Shown here piece after piece: positions 35,869 through 45,075 of a stretch of DNA of 55,440 nt (position 1 is the first letter of the stretch; every line of letters begins with the position of its first letter). Under the pieces are notes generated by a model. The model ran no database searches and had not been told where the DNA came from. It saw only the letters and a program-made list of their open reading frames with translations. The stretch is from Leucobacter salsicius M1-8 (GTDB lineage: Bacteria; Actinomycetota; Actinomycetes; Actinomycetales; Microbacteriaceae). The translations under genes and the position numbers were made by a program. The stretch covers positions 1 through 55,440 of the forward strand of contig NZ_AOCN01000009.1 in assembly GCF_000350525.1 (NCBI RefSeq), read 5' to 3'.

Positions 35869-36025
35869 GGGTTCTATTCTGCCGTACTCGCTTGCATGCT
35901 GCGTTCGGCCCCATCCACCAGCAAGTGCGGTCTTGACGAGCAGACGTACGAAATACGCAGCTGTTGCTCCCCTGCACCAGGTCGATACCCACTCGTTATT
36001 ACAGACGGCCCCTCACCCGGGATAC

Positions 36026-36081
36026 CGAAATGACGAGTCCATACGAGAATGGCGCAACTATCGTATCCTCCCGCCATTTCG
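36026..36081. repeat. Nested inverted repeat downstream of the MgtC-family gene
   Basis: CGAAATG (36026-36032) pairs with CATTTCG (36075-36081). Inside it ATACGA (36041-36046) pairs with TCGTAT (36061-36066). It lies about 75 bases after the stop of the minus-strand MgtC gene and may be a weak terminator; no T-run follows. Confidence 0.4.
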
Positions 36082-36157
36082 ATATGCCCCATTGGCGGCG
36101 GAGGGCTCGAAGCCTCGGCGCACCTAGCCCCGCGACTCGAGCCCACCGGGCCGAAAC

Positions 36158-36880
36158 CTACTGCTCGGGCTCATCCTCGTCGTCGTCATCATCGTCGCGG
36201 CGCACCTCAATGATTTTCACCCCGTCGATGTCGTGCAGCGCGGGCAGCAGCGTGTTCAGCGGTGCGCGGCCCTTGAACCGCACCTCGAGCTCAACAAGAT
36301 CCGAGTCCTCGCGTCGCCGGTTCGCCAGAATATACGTGGCAAACCCCGTCGCCGAGGCCTCCGCGAGTACCCGACGCAGCACTCCGGCACCGTCCACGTA
36401 GACCATGCGCACGATGCGGTTCGAGTCGCGATTGGGCAAGAGCGCTGCGAGCGGCCCCAACACCACCAGGGTGAGCAGGTGGACTCCAGTGAGCCCGATC
36501 GCGAGCGACACCATGCCCGCGCCTGCGGCCATGCCCACGGCAGCCGCTACCCAAATGGTCGCGGCCGTCGTCAGCCCGCGCACCACGTCGCGTCGCGTGA
36601 AGATCACGCCGGCACCGAGGAAGCCGATACCCGTCACGATCTGTGCGGCGATGCGCGAGGGGTCGAGCGTCACGTCTGGGCTGAGCAGCGTCTCAAAGCC
36701 GTACGCCGACACCAGGGTGAACGCGGTCGCCCCGGTGCCGACCAGCACGTGCGTGCGAAACCCCGCGGCCTTCTGGCGGTACTGTCGCTCAATGCCGATC
36801 AGCGCGCAGAGCACAAAGGAGAGCCCCAGTAGTTGGAGCTGGAGCCCCGAGGTCGCCATCCACCATTGCATGCCCCTCAT
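36158..36880 (-). CDS. MgtC/SapB family membrane protein
   Basis: A 240-residue protein with an N-terminal four- to five-helix MgtC region (about 10-150). It has the family motifs GIERQYRQKAAGFRTHVLVG, RIAAQIVTGIGFLGAGVIF and VRGLTTAATIWVAAAVGMA. A C-terminal cytosolic ACT-like part ends in a run of Asp/Glu. MgtC proteins are linked to Mg2+ limitation and to control of membrane ATPase activity. I chose the ATG at 36880; 36871 is also possible and the 36925 start is unlikely. It is transcribed divergently from the MFS gene. Confidence 0.88.
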   Translation of the reverse strand: MRGMQWWMATSGLQLQLLGLSFVLCALIGIERQYRQKAAGFRTHVLVGTGATAFTLVSAYGFETLLSPDVTLDPSRIAAQIVTGIGFLGAGVIFTRRDVVRGLTTAATIWVAAAVGMAAGAGMVSLAIGLTGVHLLTLVVLGPLAALLPNRDSNRIVRMVYVDGAGVLRRVLAEASATGFATYILANRRREDSDLVELEVRFKGRAPLNTLLPALHDIDGVKIIEVRRDDDDDDEDEPEQ

Positions 36881-36928
36881 CCTACGTTGGCTCCCCCGCG
36901 TGCCTAGCTCCGGCTCCAGCACCACTTA

Positions 36929-36972
36929 GTTGACAAACATCAACGATCAACATACAGTTGATCTTTGTCAAC
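36929..36972 (+). promoter_or_regulatory. Promoter with overlapping palindromic operator for the MFS-marR operon
   Basis: A consensus -35 TTGACA (36930-36935) is followed after 17 bases by TACAGT (36953-36958), a fair -10. GTTGACAAACATCAAC (36929-36944) and GTTGATCTTTGTCAAC (36957-36972) are inverted copies matching at 15 of 16 positions. The palindrome thus embraces both promoter elements. The obvious candidate ligand is the MarR-family protein encoded two genes downstream. Confidence 0.8.
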
Positions 36973-37121
36973 AACATTTGGGCTCCCGTCGACCCGCAAC
37001 AGTCGCTTCACTGCGACTGCACGAGGACCACGAAGACCGCAAGGACCGCGAGGACCGCGAGCTCACCACGCAACAGCCCGCGCACGACTGGGCACATCAA
37101 CCCGCAAGGATCATCACGCGA

Positions 37122-38921
37122 ATGACGCAGAATTCCAGCGACACCAAACACAGCCAAGGCAAGCAGCCCAAGCAGAAGCGGCAGGGCGCTCCGCGATCCG
37201 GAGCCCGCAACATCCCCGCCGACGGCCTCCTCACGGGCCGCGCCAAGAACCTCGCCCTCACGGGCCTGTTCATGTCGATGGCCGTGTCGATGCTATCCAT
37301 GACGGTCGTCGGTACGTCGATGCCCGTGATCCTCGCCGACCTCGGCGGCGACCAGGCCGCGTTCACCTGGGTCATGACCGCGACGATGCTCGCGTCGGCC
37401 GTCTCGACCCCGATCTGGGGCAAGCTCGCCGACCTCACGAGTAAGAAGGTGCTGCTACAGCTCTCCCTCGTGCTCTTCACGCTCGGCTCAGTGCTCGCGG
37501 GCACCGCGGCTGATCCGGGCTGGCTCATTGGGTTCCGCGTGATCCAGGGCCTCGGCGCCGGCGGCCTCGGCGCGCTCGGCCAGATCGTGCTCGCCGAAAT
37601 CATCAGCCCGCGCGAGCGTGGCAAGTACATGGGCATCATGGGCGCGATCATGGCGGTCTCGACCGTCGGCGGCCCGCTGCTCGGCGGCTGGATCACCGAC
37701 GCCCTCGGCTGGCGCTGGAACTTCTACGTCGCAGTCCCGATCGCCATCATCGCGATCGTGATGCTGCAGAAGACCCTGCACCTGCACGTCGTGAAGCGCA
37801 AGATCAAGATCGACTACTGGGGCGCTGTGCTCATCTCGCTGGGCTTCTCGAGCCTGCTGATCTGGGTGACGCTCGGCGGCACGAACTTTGACTGGTGGTC
37901 ATGGCAGTCCCTCGCGATGGTCGGTGGTGGCGTGCTGGTGCTCGTGGCCGCGGTGATCGTCGAGCTCAAGGTCGAAGAGCCGCTGATTCCGATGACCCTA
38001 TTCAAGAACCGCACGTTCACGCTCTCGGTCGTTGCGTCGCTCGCGGTCGGCCTCGCCATGTTTGGCACCTCAGTGTTCCTGGGCCAGTACATGCAGCTCG
38101 CACGCGGCAAGACCCCGACCGAGTCGGGCCTGCTCACGATCCCCATGATGGCTGGCGTGCTCATCGCATCGACCCTCGCGGGCCAGATCATCACGCGCAC
38201 CGGTAAGTGGAAGCGCTACATGGTTGCGGGCTCGTTCCTGCTGCTCGCGGGCCTGCTCATGATGGGCCAGCTGCGCTACGACACGAACTTCTGGTACGTG
38301 GGCATCTCGATGTTCGTGCTGGGCGTGGGCGTGGGTCTGTGCATGCAGAACCTCGTGCTCGTCGTGCAGAACACGGTCAGCCCCACCCAGCTGGGCGCAT
38401 CGACCTCGGCCGTTACGTTCTTCCGCACGATCGGCGGCACGGCCGGCATGAGCGCCATGGGTGCAATGCTTGGCAACCTCGTCGTGACGTACATCAAGGA
38501 CGGCATGAAGGCCCTGGACCCCGAGACGCTTGCGAGCGCCGGAGGCCTCGCTTCGAGCGCGATCCCCAAAATTTCCGAGCTGCCGGTGCCGCTGCAGGTC
38601 ATCGTGGAGAGCGCTTACGGTCACGGCATCGGCAACGTGTTCCTCGCCGCCTCGCCCGTCGCGATCCTCGCCATCCTCGCGATCGCGTTCCTGCCGAACG
38701 TTCCGCTGAGCACCAAGAGCAATGCGCAGAAGCTCGCCGAGATGCGCGCGGCCGCGGAAGCCGCAGGGGGCGGTGTCGCCACCGGCTCGATCGAAGTTGT
38801 GGCCAATGCTGATCCGGATCATGCTGCGAACCGTGCCGGTTCGCCCGCAGCCTCAGATGCCCCGGCCGCAGAGGGGCCGAGCGGCCCCGAGACCGGCCAG
38901 CTCGCCGCGGTCAGGAGCTAG
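37122..38921 (+). CDS. MFS multidrug exporter, DHA2 family (EmrB/QacA type)
   Basis: A drug:H+ antiporter with about 14 membrane segments and 599 residues. It has a basic N-terminal tail and the family landmarks TVVGTSMPVILADLGG, the loop GKLADLTSKKVL (motif A type), VIQGLGAGGLGALGQIVLAE and MAVSTVGGPLLGGWITD (motif C). The long C-terminal tail is Ala-rich. The ATG at 37122 has AAGGA eleven bases upstream. The frame stays open back to the promoter but that stretch has no good start and would overlap the -35 box. The substrate is unknown. It is followed after two bases by marR. Confidence 0.88.
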   Translation: MTQNSSDTKHSQGKQPKQKRQGAPRSGARNIPADGLLTGRAKNLALTGLFMSMAVSMLSMTVVGTSMPVILADLGGDQAAFTWVMTATMLASAVSTPIWGKLADLTSKKVLLQLSLVLFTLGSVLAGTAADPGWLIGFRVIQGLGAGGLGALGQIVLAEIISPRERGKYMGIMGAIMAVSTVGGPLLGGWITDALGWRWNFYVAVPIAIIAIVMLQKTLHLHVVKRKIKIDYWGAVLISLGFSSLLIWVTLGGTNFDWWSWQSLAMVGGGVLVLVAAVIVELKVEEPLIPMTLFKNRTFTLSVVASLAVGLAMFGTSVFLGQYMQLARGKTPTESGLLTIPMMAGVLIASTLAGQIITRTGKWKRYMVAGSFLLLAGLLMMGQLRYDTNFWYVGISMFVLGVGVGLCMQNLVLVVQNTVSPTQLGASTSAVTFFRTIGGTAGMSAMGAMLGNLVVTYIKDGMKALDPETLASAGGLASSAIPKISELPVPLQVIVESAYGHGIGNVFLAASPVAILAILAIAFLPNVPLSTKSNAQKLAEMRAAAEAAGGGVATGSIEVVANADPDHAANRAGSPAASDAPAAEGPSGPETGQLAAVRS

Positions 38922-38923
38922 TA

Positions 38924-39448
38924 ATGCCGGATCAATTCGCGCTCACCCCCGAGCGCTCCGAACAAATTTCCCAGATCATCGCCGAATTTTCGGAGGTATT
39001 CGCGTTCGTGCGCACACGCTGGGCGCGCTTCGCGGAGGAGACCCATCCTGATCTGCGGGGCAGCGGAATCCTGGTGTTGCAGATTGTGCTGCGCAAGGGG
39101 CCGGTCACGGTGACGGGGCTAAGCCAGCTGCTCGGCATGGACAAGGCGATGGTCAGCCGGCAGGTGTCGAAGCTGCGCGAGCTCGGTTTTGTGGAGTCGG
39201 CTCCGGCCGCCGAGGATCGTCGCGTGACGCTCATCACCGCAACCGACAAAGCCCGTTCGGTCATCGATCAGTTGCGGGCGCGCGCCGCTCACGACTACCA
39301 CCTGCGGTTTGCGGACTGGGACGACGCGGAGCTCGACGATCTGGGTGCGAGCCTGCACCGGTTCAACTCGTCCGCCCCCGAGCAGGCCGCCGGCCCGGCC
39401 GTGCGCTGCGCGCGGGACCACGGCGGGGGCGCCGAGACCGCGTCGTAG
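38924..39448 (+). CDS. MarR-family transcriptional regulator
   Basis: A 174-residue winged-helix repressor. The HTH core includes GPVTVTGLSQLLGMDKAMVSR and QVSKLRELGFVE, followed by the wing AAEDRRVTLITAT. The start ATG lies two bases after the MFS stop, with AGGAG six bases upstream inside the end of the MFS gene, so the two are one operon. It most likely represses the palindromic promoter at 36929-36972, with release by a drug-like ligand; this is inference from the arrangement. Confidence 0.88.
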   Translation: MPDQFALTPERSEQISQIIAEFSEVFAFVRTRWARFAEETHPDLRGSGILVLQIVLRKGPVTVTGLSQLLGMDKAMVSRQVSKLRELGFVESAPAAEDRRVTLITATDKARSVIDQLRARAAHDYHLRFADWDDAELDDLGASLHRFNSSAPEQAAGPAVRCARDHGGGAETAS

Positions 39449-39486
39449 GCTCCCGGCCCTGCGCGCGCAGCGCGGGGCCGGGAGCC
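39447..39486. terminator. Hairpin terminator between marR and the metallophosphoesterase gene
   Basis: AGGCTCCCGGCCC (39447 on) pairs with GGGCCGGGAGCCT (to 39486) with an inner GCGC/GCGC stem. It overlaps the marR stop codon and lies just before the stop of the converging gene, so it can serve both. Confidence 0.75.
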
Positions 39487-39504
39487 TAGCGCCTAGTGCT
39501 CGGC

Positions 39505-39900
39505 GCGGTACAGGAACGCGGCCATCGCCTCACGGGTGACCGAGCTCTTCGACTCGTACTTCGGCTTGCCCGAGGGCTGCTTGGTGCCGGTCGACACGCC
39601 CTCCTCGTGCATCCACGCGATCTGCGTGAAGAACTTGTCGCTTGTCTTGACGTCGGCAAATGGCGACTTCTTGGGGGCCTGGTAGCCCTTCGGGGCGTCC
39701 TTGCGGAACAAGAACGCCGCCATCGCCTCACGCGTGATGCTCGCCTTCGGCTCGTACTTCGGCTTGCCCGTGCGCTGCTTGGTGCCGGTCGAGACGCCCT
39801 CCTCGTGCATCCACGCGATCTGCGTGAAGAACTTGTCGGTCGTCTTGACGTCGGCGAACGGTGACACCTTCGGGGCCTGGTAGCCCTTCGGCGCCTCGAG
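39505..39900. repeat. Recently duplicated SLH-like repeat units (198-bp period)
   Basis: Two adjacent units of 198 bp (66 codons), aligned for example at 39521 and 39719, are nearly identical at the DNA level. Both encode FADVKT.DKFFTQIAWM, EEGVSTGTKQ and TREAMAAFL. The first SLH-like repeat of the same gene, near 40.0 kb, is much more diverged. Confidence 0.8.
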
Positions 39901-40635
39901 GCGGTAGAGGAACGCCGCCATCGCCTCGCGCGTCACCGGGCTCTTCGGCCGGTACTCGAGCACCTGCTTGCCTGCGGCATCGGTCGTTTTCACGCCGGTC
40001 GTCAGGCCTGACTCCGCCATCCACATGATCTCGCGGGAGAACTTCGAGGTCTTGGTGATGTCTGCGAACGTGATCGCGGGCTTGGTCGGCTTCTCGGGGT
40101 CAGTCGGCACCTCCGGCTCGGTGGGCCCCTCGGTTGCCTCCGTGGGAAGCGCGATGTCGACGTGCTTCAGCTCGGTCGGCTGGGCCTGGCCGTCAAAGCC
40201 GTAGACGGTTGCGCGGAGGCGATCCTCGTAGAGTGAGATGCGCATGCCCGCGGGGTCGGCCCCGCCGACGCCCGCCTCGCCCCAGTCGCCGCTCGGGCCG
40301 TACTGCGTGGTGACGGCGGCCGTGTTGATGATCGTGGGCGCCTGCTTGGTCGTGGGGTCGAACCGCTGCTCGACGCTCCAGTCGTTGAGCTTCGGGTTCC
40401 AGTGCGTGTGCGAGCTCATTACCGTGACGTTCGGGTAGCCGGCCAGCAGTTGCTCCATGCGTTCCTGGTCATTGCCGAACTCGCGCTTGTAAAGGTTCGC
40501 GTATGAACCCGAGACCGAGTTCTCGAACACGTGGTGCAGGCTCAGCAGCACGGGGGTGTTGCTGTCGCGGTAGTGGTCGAGGCGGTCGCGCAACCAGTTG
40601 AATTGGCCTGGGTTTAGTTCCGACCGGTTTGTCCG

Positions 40636-41547
40636 TTACCGGATGAGTTCCGGCACCGGTTCAGTGTCAGCGTAGTACGCCGCTTCCACTTCTGCAGGGG
40701 TGCGCATATCGAGTTCCCCATGCAAACGTTGTTGTTCCACCACCACACGTACTTCAACGTGGCGAATTCAACCTGCTCGACCGTTCTCCAGGGTCCTTGC
40801 TGCCGGATAAGTTCAGCCTTGTAGAGCGCGTTCACTGCTTCAGCCATCGAATTGTCGTAGCTATCGCCGACCGTCCCGGTTGACGGGATCGCGCCGAGCT
40901 CAGCGACCCGGTTCGTGTAGACCATCGACATGTAGTTCGAGCCGTGATCGCTGTGATGCACGAGCCCCTCAAGACTGCCGCCGGCCTGCCATGCTGCCAT
41001 CTCGAGGGCTTGTAACGGCAACACTTCAGCCTTCAGCGTCGCAGCTACGTTCCAGCCCACGATCCGACGCGAGTACACGTCAGTTACGAACGACACATAT
41101 GCGAACCCAGACCACGTCGCGACGTATGTGATGTCGACGACCCAGAGCCGCTTGGGAGCTGTCGCAGTGAAGTTCCGGTTGACGAGATCACCTGGCAGCC
41201 GGTTTGCCGGGTCACTCTTCGTCGTAAAAGCCTGCCGAGAACGTCGCACGCCCCGCAATCCAGCGAGTTTCATGAGCCGCTCGCAGGCGTCACGGCCAAT
41301 CTCCCAGCCCTCGCGTCGCAGCAGGGCATGCATTTTGCGGCGCCCGTAGACACCGTAATGCTGATGGTGGAGTCGCTTGATCTCGGGAACAAGGATCTCG
41401 TCACGGAGCTGACGGGGCGGAGGGGAGTCGTTTCTTCGCTGCCCGATATCCGCGTGACGTGAGGAATCCACGAACTGCCGCACGCAGCGTACGGCAGAGG
41501 AACTGGACCCCGAAACGATCACGATGCTCGTCGATGAATCGGATCAT
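40636..41547 (-). pseudogene. IS3-family transposase OrfB with two frameshifts
   Basis: The catalytic part of the IS3 transposase. The DDE core is readable: WVVDITYVATWSGFAYVSFV, VHHSDHGSNYMS and the DNSMAEAVNALYKAEL segment with the Glu. The natural start is the ATG at 41547, overlapping the orfA stop (ATGA); its frame begins MIRFIDEHRDRFGVQFLCR. That frame hits a stop after about 43 codons, and homology continues one base over, implying one extra base in the C-rich stretch near 41411-41425. A second shift near 40728-40738 moves the expected ending RLHGELDMRTPAEVEAAYY out of frame. With both corrected the gene would end at 40636. Confidence 0.8.
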
Positions 41548-41858
41548 TTCGTTCGTGGCTGGTCGAGTTCCTTCGCGAAAAATATGCTCGCGGCTTTGAG
41601 GACTTCGTTCGCTTTGCGCAGTTCCGTGTTTTCTTTCTGGAGGCGACGGTTCTCGGCAGCGATATCAGTCGTCACGCCGGGCTTTGAGCCGGTATCGATC
41701 TGCGCTTGTCGATGCCAGATTCTGAGCGTGTCAGGTGAGATGCCGAGCAGCCCTCCGACATGCTTGCTCGCAGCGTGCACGCTCGCATGCTCGGGGAGCG
41801 CTTCGGCGAGCATGCGGAGTGCGCGTTCTTTGAACTCTGGTTCGTATGGTTTGGGCAT
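41544..41858 (-). CDS. IS3-family OrfA (transposase HTH subunit)
   Basis: A 104-residue DNA-binding subunit that recognises the IS ends and is normally fused to OrfB by a -1 ribosomal frameshift. It has KPYEPEFKERALRML, a helix-turn-helix at GLLGISPDTLRIWHRQAQ and a C-terminal coiled coil AAENRRLQKENTELRKANEVL. Its stop overlaps the orfB ATG (AAATGATCC). It appears intact, unlike orfB. Confidence 0.88.
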   Translation of the reverse strand: MPKPYEPEFKERALRMLAEALPEHASVHAASKHVGGLLGISPDTLRIWHRQAQIDTGSKPGVTTDIAAENRRLQKENTELRKANEVLKAASIFFAKELDQPRTK

Positions 41859-44103
41859 GATGTTCCAATCTTCCTTGATGAAAGGTCGGAACTAAACCCA
41901 GGCCAAATCAGTTGTACTGCTCGTCCCAGATTTCGACGAACGGACCCGATCCACCGTGGTACTCGTGGCGTTCGCTGCCGACCCAGAGCACGGGCAGCTT
42001 GTCGTCGACGACGACCTCGCCCCACAGGCCCTTGTTGGGCGACTGCGACTCGGCAACGCCCAGGTCGGTCATACCGGTCTTGGCGAGGAACCGCTTGATG
42101 TAGTTCGCGGAACCGTCTGAGCCGTAAAACTCGTGGTTGCCAATGGTCGAGATGCGCGTGGCGTAGTCGTTGCCGCCGCCGGCCTCGAACGCTGCAAGGT
42201 ATGAGTCGTACTGGCCCACAGTGCCGTTGCCGGTGAGGTCACCGTTCGAGATCACAACGTCGGCGCGGCCGCCCTCGAGGTTGCGGAAGCCGGGAAGCAC
42301 CTGGTTCTGCAGCTTCGCGTTCGCGCCCTGCACGTCGCTGAAGACGTCGACGATGGCCTCGGGCTTGGTGCCTTCGGCGAGGGGCGCGAGGGGCTTGACG
42401 ATCTGCACGTCGTCGAGCATCCACGATCCGGCCCCCGCCGGGGCCTCATAGTCAAACGCGACCGACACCTGCTTGGCGCCCGCGGGCACGGTGAACGGCA
42501 GGCGCGGCTGCGCCGATTCCTCTTCCTTCGTCAGGGCGCGCAGCTCGACGGTCTCGCCTTTGTCGAATGCCAGGGTCACGGCGCCCGCGTGGGCTCCCCC
42601 ACCCCGCACACGGAAGTGGCTGTCGAACCGCAGCTCAAGCTCATCGCCCGCCTTGACCGTGATGGGTGCCGAGGTCAGCGTGCCAGCGAACGCGGCGTCC
42701 TTGGTCTCGGCGACCGCGATCACGCCCGAGGCACGGGTGAAGGTGTGGCGGCGGTCGAGCCCGGAACCGTCGATGACCTGCTGGCGGGACATGAACTCCC
42801 AGTCGCCCTCGGCGGTCCACTGATCGCTCGTGCCGTCGAAGCCGTCCCACCAGACCTGAGGTTCGGTCGTTGCAGCCTGCTCACCGATGGGGTTCAGCAC
42901 CGTTACCGTCACCGTCACCGGCGTGATGCCCGTGCCTGAGATCGTGAGTGGCAGGGTGCCCGGCGTCTGCGAGGCGGGGACCGTCACGTCGAACGCGACG
43001 GTGCCGTCGGCTGCAGCGGCGGGGATGCCCGCAATGGGGGCGGCCGCACCACTCGCACCCAGCGCGGCTTCGGCCTGCTGGCCAGCGCGCAGCCCCGAGA
43101 GCTTCACGGTGGTCGTTGCGCCGGGCGTCACCACGGGCTTCACCAGCGAGGTGACCTTCGGGGTCACGTCGGCGGGGGCCGCCTCAGCCACCTCGACGTT
43201 GTCGATCATCCAGAACCAGTTGTTCGTGCTCTCGAGGTACTGCCAGCCGATCTGCACCTTTTGGGTGCCGGCGGGCACGTCGACGCCGTGCGACATCGCC
43301 TTGTTGAGCTGTTGCGCGCTGTAGTTCGCGACGACGACCGGGGCGCCGCCATCAAACTTCGCGACGAGCGCGGCGGTCTGCGGGGCTTGGCCCTGCTTGT
43401 AGTGGGTGTCGAACTTCACCTGCACTGCACCGGTGTGCTCGACGAGTGCCACCTCGGGCGCCCACAGTGTCGAGCTGAACGTACCCGTGGTGGGCCGGTT
43501 CGTGTCGGACTGCACGACCGCGAACTTGCCGTTGCCGCGCGCGAACGATCCGCGATCGCCGCCCGATCCGAACGCACCGGTCACCTCGGCCGTCGTGTGG
43601 AACGTCCAGCCGCCCCAGTCCGGCTTCATGCCACCGATGTTCTTGTGCTCGAGCGACCACCCGGCGGGCGCTCCCGCGGCGGTCGCGGAGTCGAACGACT
43701 CGCTGAGCAGGGCGGCTGCGGCGTCGGCCGCCACGGCCTCTGCCTTGGCAGCGGCGGGTGCCCGGTCGCCTGAGGTTTCGGGGGCTTCGGGGGTTCCGGA
43801 TCCGGATCCCGCTTCGCCAGCAGCCTCGGTGCCCGTGGTCCCCTCGGGTGCCGCGGGTGCTTGCTCGGCCTCGGGCGCCGCGGGCCCGGGCATGACTGGG
43901 GCCTCGATGACGGGGGCGTTCTGCTGGGCGTACGCCGCGAGCACTGCGAGGCCGCCGGTGAGCGCGAGGAGGGTTCCGCCGGCGAGCGCGACCGTGAGGC
44001 AACGCTGGGTACGGCGTGCGAAGGATGGCTGCATGATCTTCTTTCTGTCGGGTAAAACAACTGAGATGTCTCGGAGGTGAAGATTTCGTGCGCAAACACC
44101 AAA

Positions 44104-44141
44104 GTCGATGTGACAACGCTCGGGGGCGCTGTCACATCGAC
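44104..44141 (-). terminator. Hairpin terminator after phnE
   Basis: A 12-bp perfect stem, GTCGATGTGACA/TGTCACATCGAC, with further GCGCC/GGCGT-like pairing in the loop. On the minus strand it follows the phnE stop by about 50 bases and is followed by TTT. It separates the phosphonate operon from the metallophosphoesterase gene. Confidence 0.75.
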
Positions 44142-44193
44142 TGTGAGTGAGGTGTTTCGGGGTGTTGCGGGTGCGGGTTATACGGCCGTGCCG

Positions 44194-45042
44194 CTACGCG
44201 AGTTTCTTGCGGATCCAGGCCGAGGCGAGGTCGACCGCCACGATCACCACCAGGATGATGATCAGGTAGGTGAGCATCTCGTCGAACTGGAAGGTCTTGA
44301 TCGCCTTGTTGATCAGCAGGCCGATGCCGCCGGCGCCCACGAGGCCGAGCACGAGCGACGAGCGCACGTTCACGTCGAAGCGGTAGAGCAGCAGGCCCGT
44401 GAGCTGGGGCATGACGCTCGGGATCGTCGCGTTCGCGACAACCTGCCAGCGCGAGGCACCCGCGGTGCGAAGTGCCTGCTCAGGCCCCGGATCAATGTCC
44501 TCCATCGCCTCGGACCACAGCTTGCCCATGACGCCGGTGTTGTGGCAGATCAGGGCGAGCACGCCAGCGAACGGGCCGAGGCCCACGGCGGTCACGAAAA
44601 TTAGGGCGAAGACGATGTCGGGCACCGCGCGGAAGAACGAGAGGATGCCGCGGGCGATCTGATAGACGAATGTGTTGGGCGTGGTGGTGCGCGCCCCGAA
44701 CACGGCCAGCAGCAGCGCGAACGGCACCGAGACTGTTGTGCCGAGCAGGCCGATCCAGAGGGTGGTCATCGCGCCCGAAAGGCCCTTAGAGAGCACCTCG
44801 CTGCTCAGGTCGGGCGGAAACGCCTCTGAGACGAAGTTCGCCATACCCTTCGCGCCGGTCACGAGCTTCTCGGGGCGGAAGTCGGTGGCGCTAAACGCCA
44901 CGAAGTGCAGCAGCACCAGGACCACGATGATGACGGTCCAGGATCCGGCACGGTACGGGACCCGCGGGTCGCGCGGAACCGGGAGGCTGCGAGTGGGCGC
45001 CGCCTTGGGTGTGGCGCTCTCGCGCACGAGGGTGTTGGTCAC
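44194..45042 (-). CDS. phnE: Phosphonate ABC transporter permease PhnE
   Basis: The membrane component of a phosphonate importer; 282 residues with about six membrane segments. It includes GAMTTLWIGLLGTTVSVPFALLLAVFGA, the permease coupling segment LICHNTGVMGKLWSEAMEDI and RSSLVLGLVGAGGIGLLINKAI. The GTG start at 45042 has AAGGA five bases upstream. It lies 33 bases after phnC and is the last gene of the operon, followed by a hairpin. The order FAD oxidase-phnD-phnC-phnE points to uptake of an aminophosphonate. Confidence 0.92.
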   Translation of the reverse strand: MTNTLVRESATPKAAPTRSLPVPRDPRVPYRAGSWTVIIVVLVLLHFVAFSATDFRPEKLVTGAKGMANFVSEAFPPDLSSEVLSKGLSGAMTTLWIGLLGTTVSVPFALLLAVFGARTTTPNTFVYQIARGILSFFRAVPDIVFALIFVTAVGLGPFAGVLALICHNTGVMGKLWSEAMEDIDPGPEQALRTAGASRWQVVANATIPSVMPQLTGLLLYRFDVNVRSSLVLGLVGAGGIGLLINKAIKTFQFDEMLTYLIIILVVIVAVDLASAWIRKKLA

Positions 45043-45075
45043 GATGATCCTTTAGTGAATTCGGGGTTCGAAGGG

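Larger units (their letters stand above)
40601..41908 (-). mobile_element. IS3-family element inserted in the metallophosphoesterase gene
   Basis: It carries orfA and orfB in overlapping frames. The ends are inverted copies of TGGCCTGGGTTTAGTTCCGA (left from 40604, right back from 41905). AAT sits outside both ends, and CAGTTG lies outside that on both sides (40595-40600 and 41909-41914). Either the element is 40601-41908 with a 6-bp duplication, which restores the host frame exactly, or it is 40604-41905 with a 3-bp AAT duplication, which would leave a TGA in the host gene. I favour the former although 3-5 bp is more usual for IS3. Confidence 0.85.
39493..44034 (-). pseudogene. Secreted metallophosphoesterase with SLH-like triplet, interrupted by an IS3-family element
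   Basis: The two pieces are 44034-41909 and 40594-39493 on the minus strand. Joining them without the IS and one copy of the CAGTTG repeat restores one frame of about 1075 residues, reading ...DEQYN then WLRDRLDH.... In order: signal peptide (1-35); acidic linker; two adhesin-type jelly-roll domains (about 115-260 and 390-545) separated by an Ig-like domain; a calcineurin-type phosphoesterase; and three SLH-like repeats. Phosphoesterase metal motifs are FSDVQGAN, SNGDLTGNG and TIGNHEF in the first piece, and LLSLHH and MSSHTHW in the second. The break falls inside the catalytic domain, so no active enzyme is expected. The first piece stops at a TGA created at the IS junction. Confidence 0.88.
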
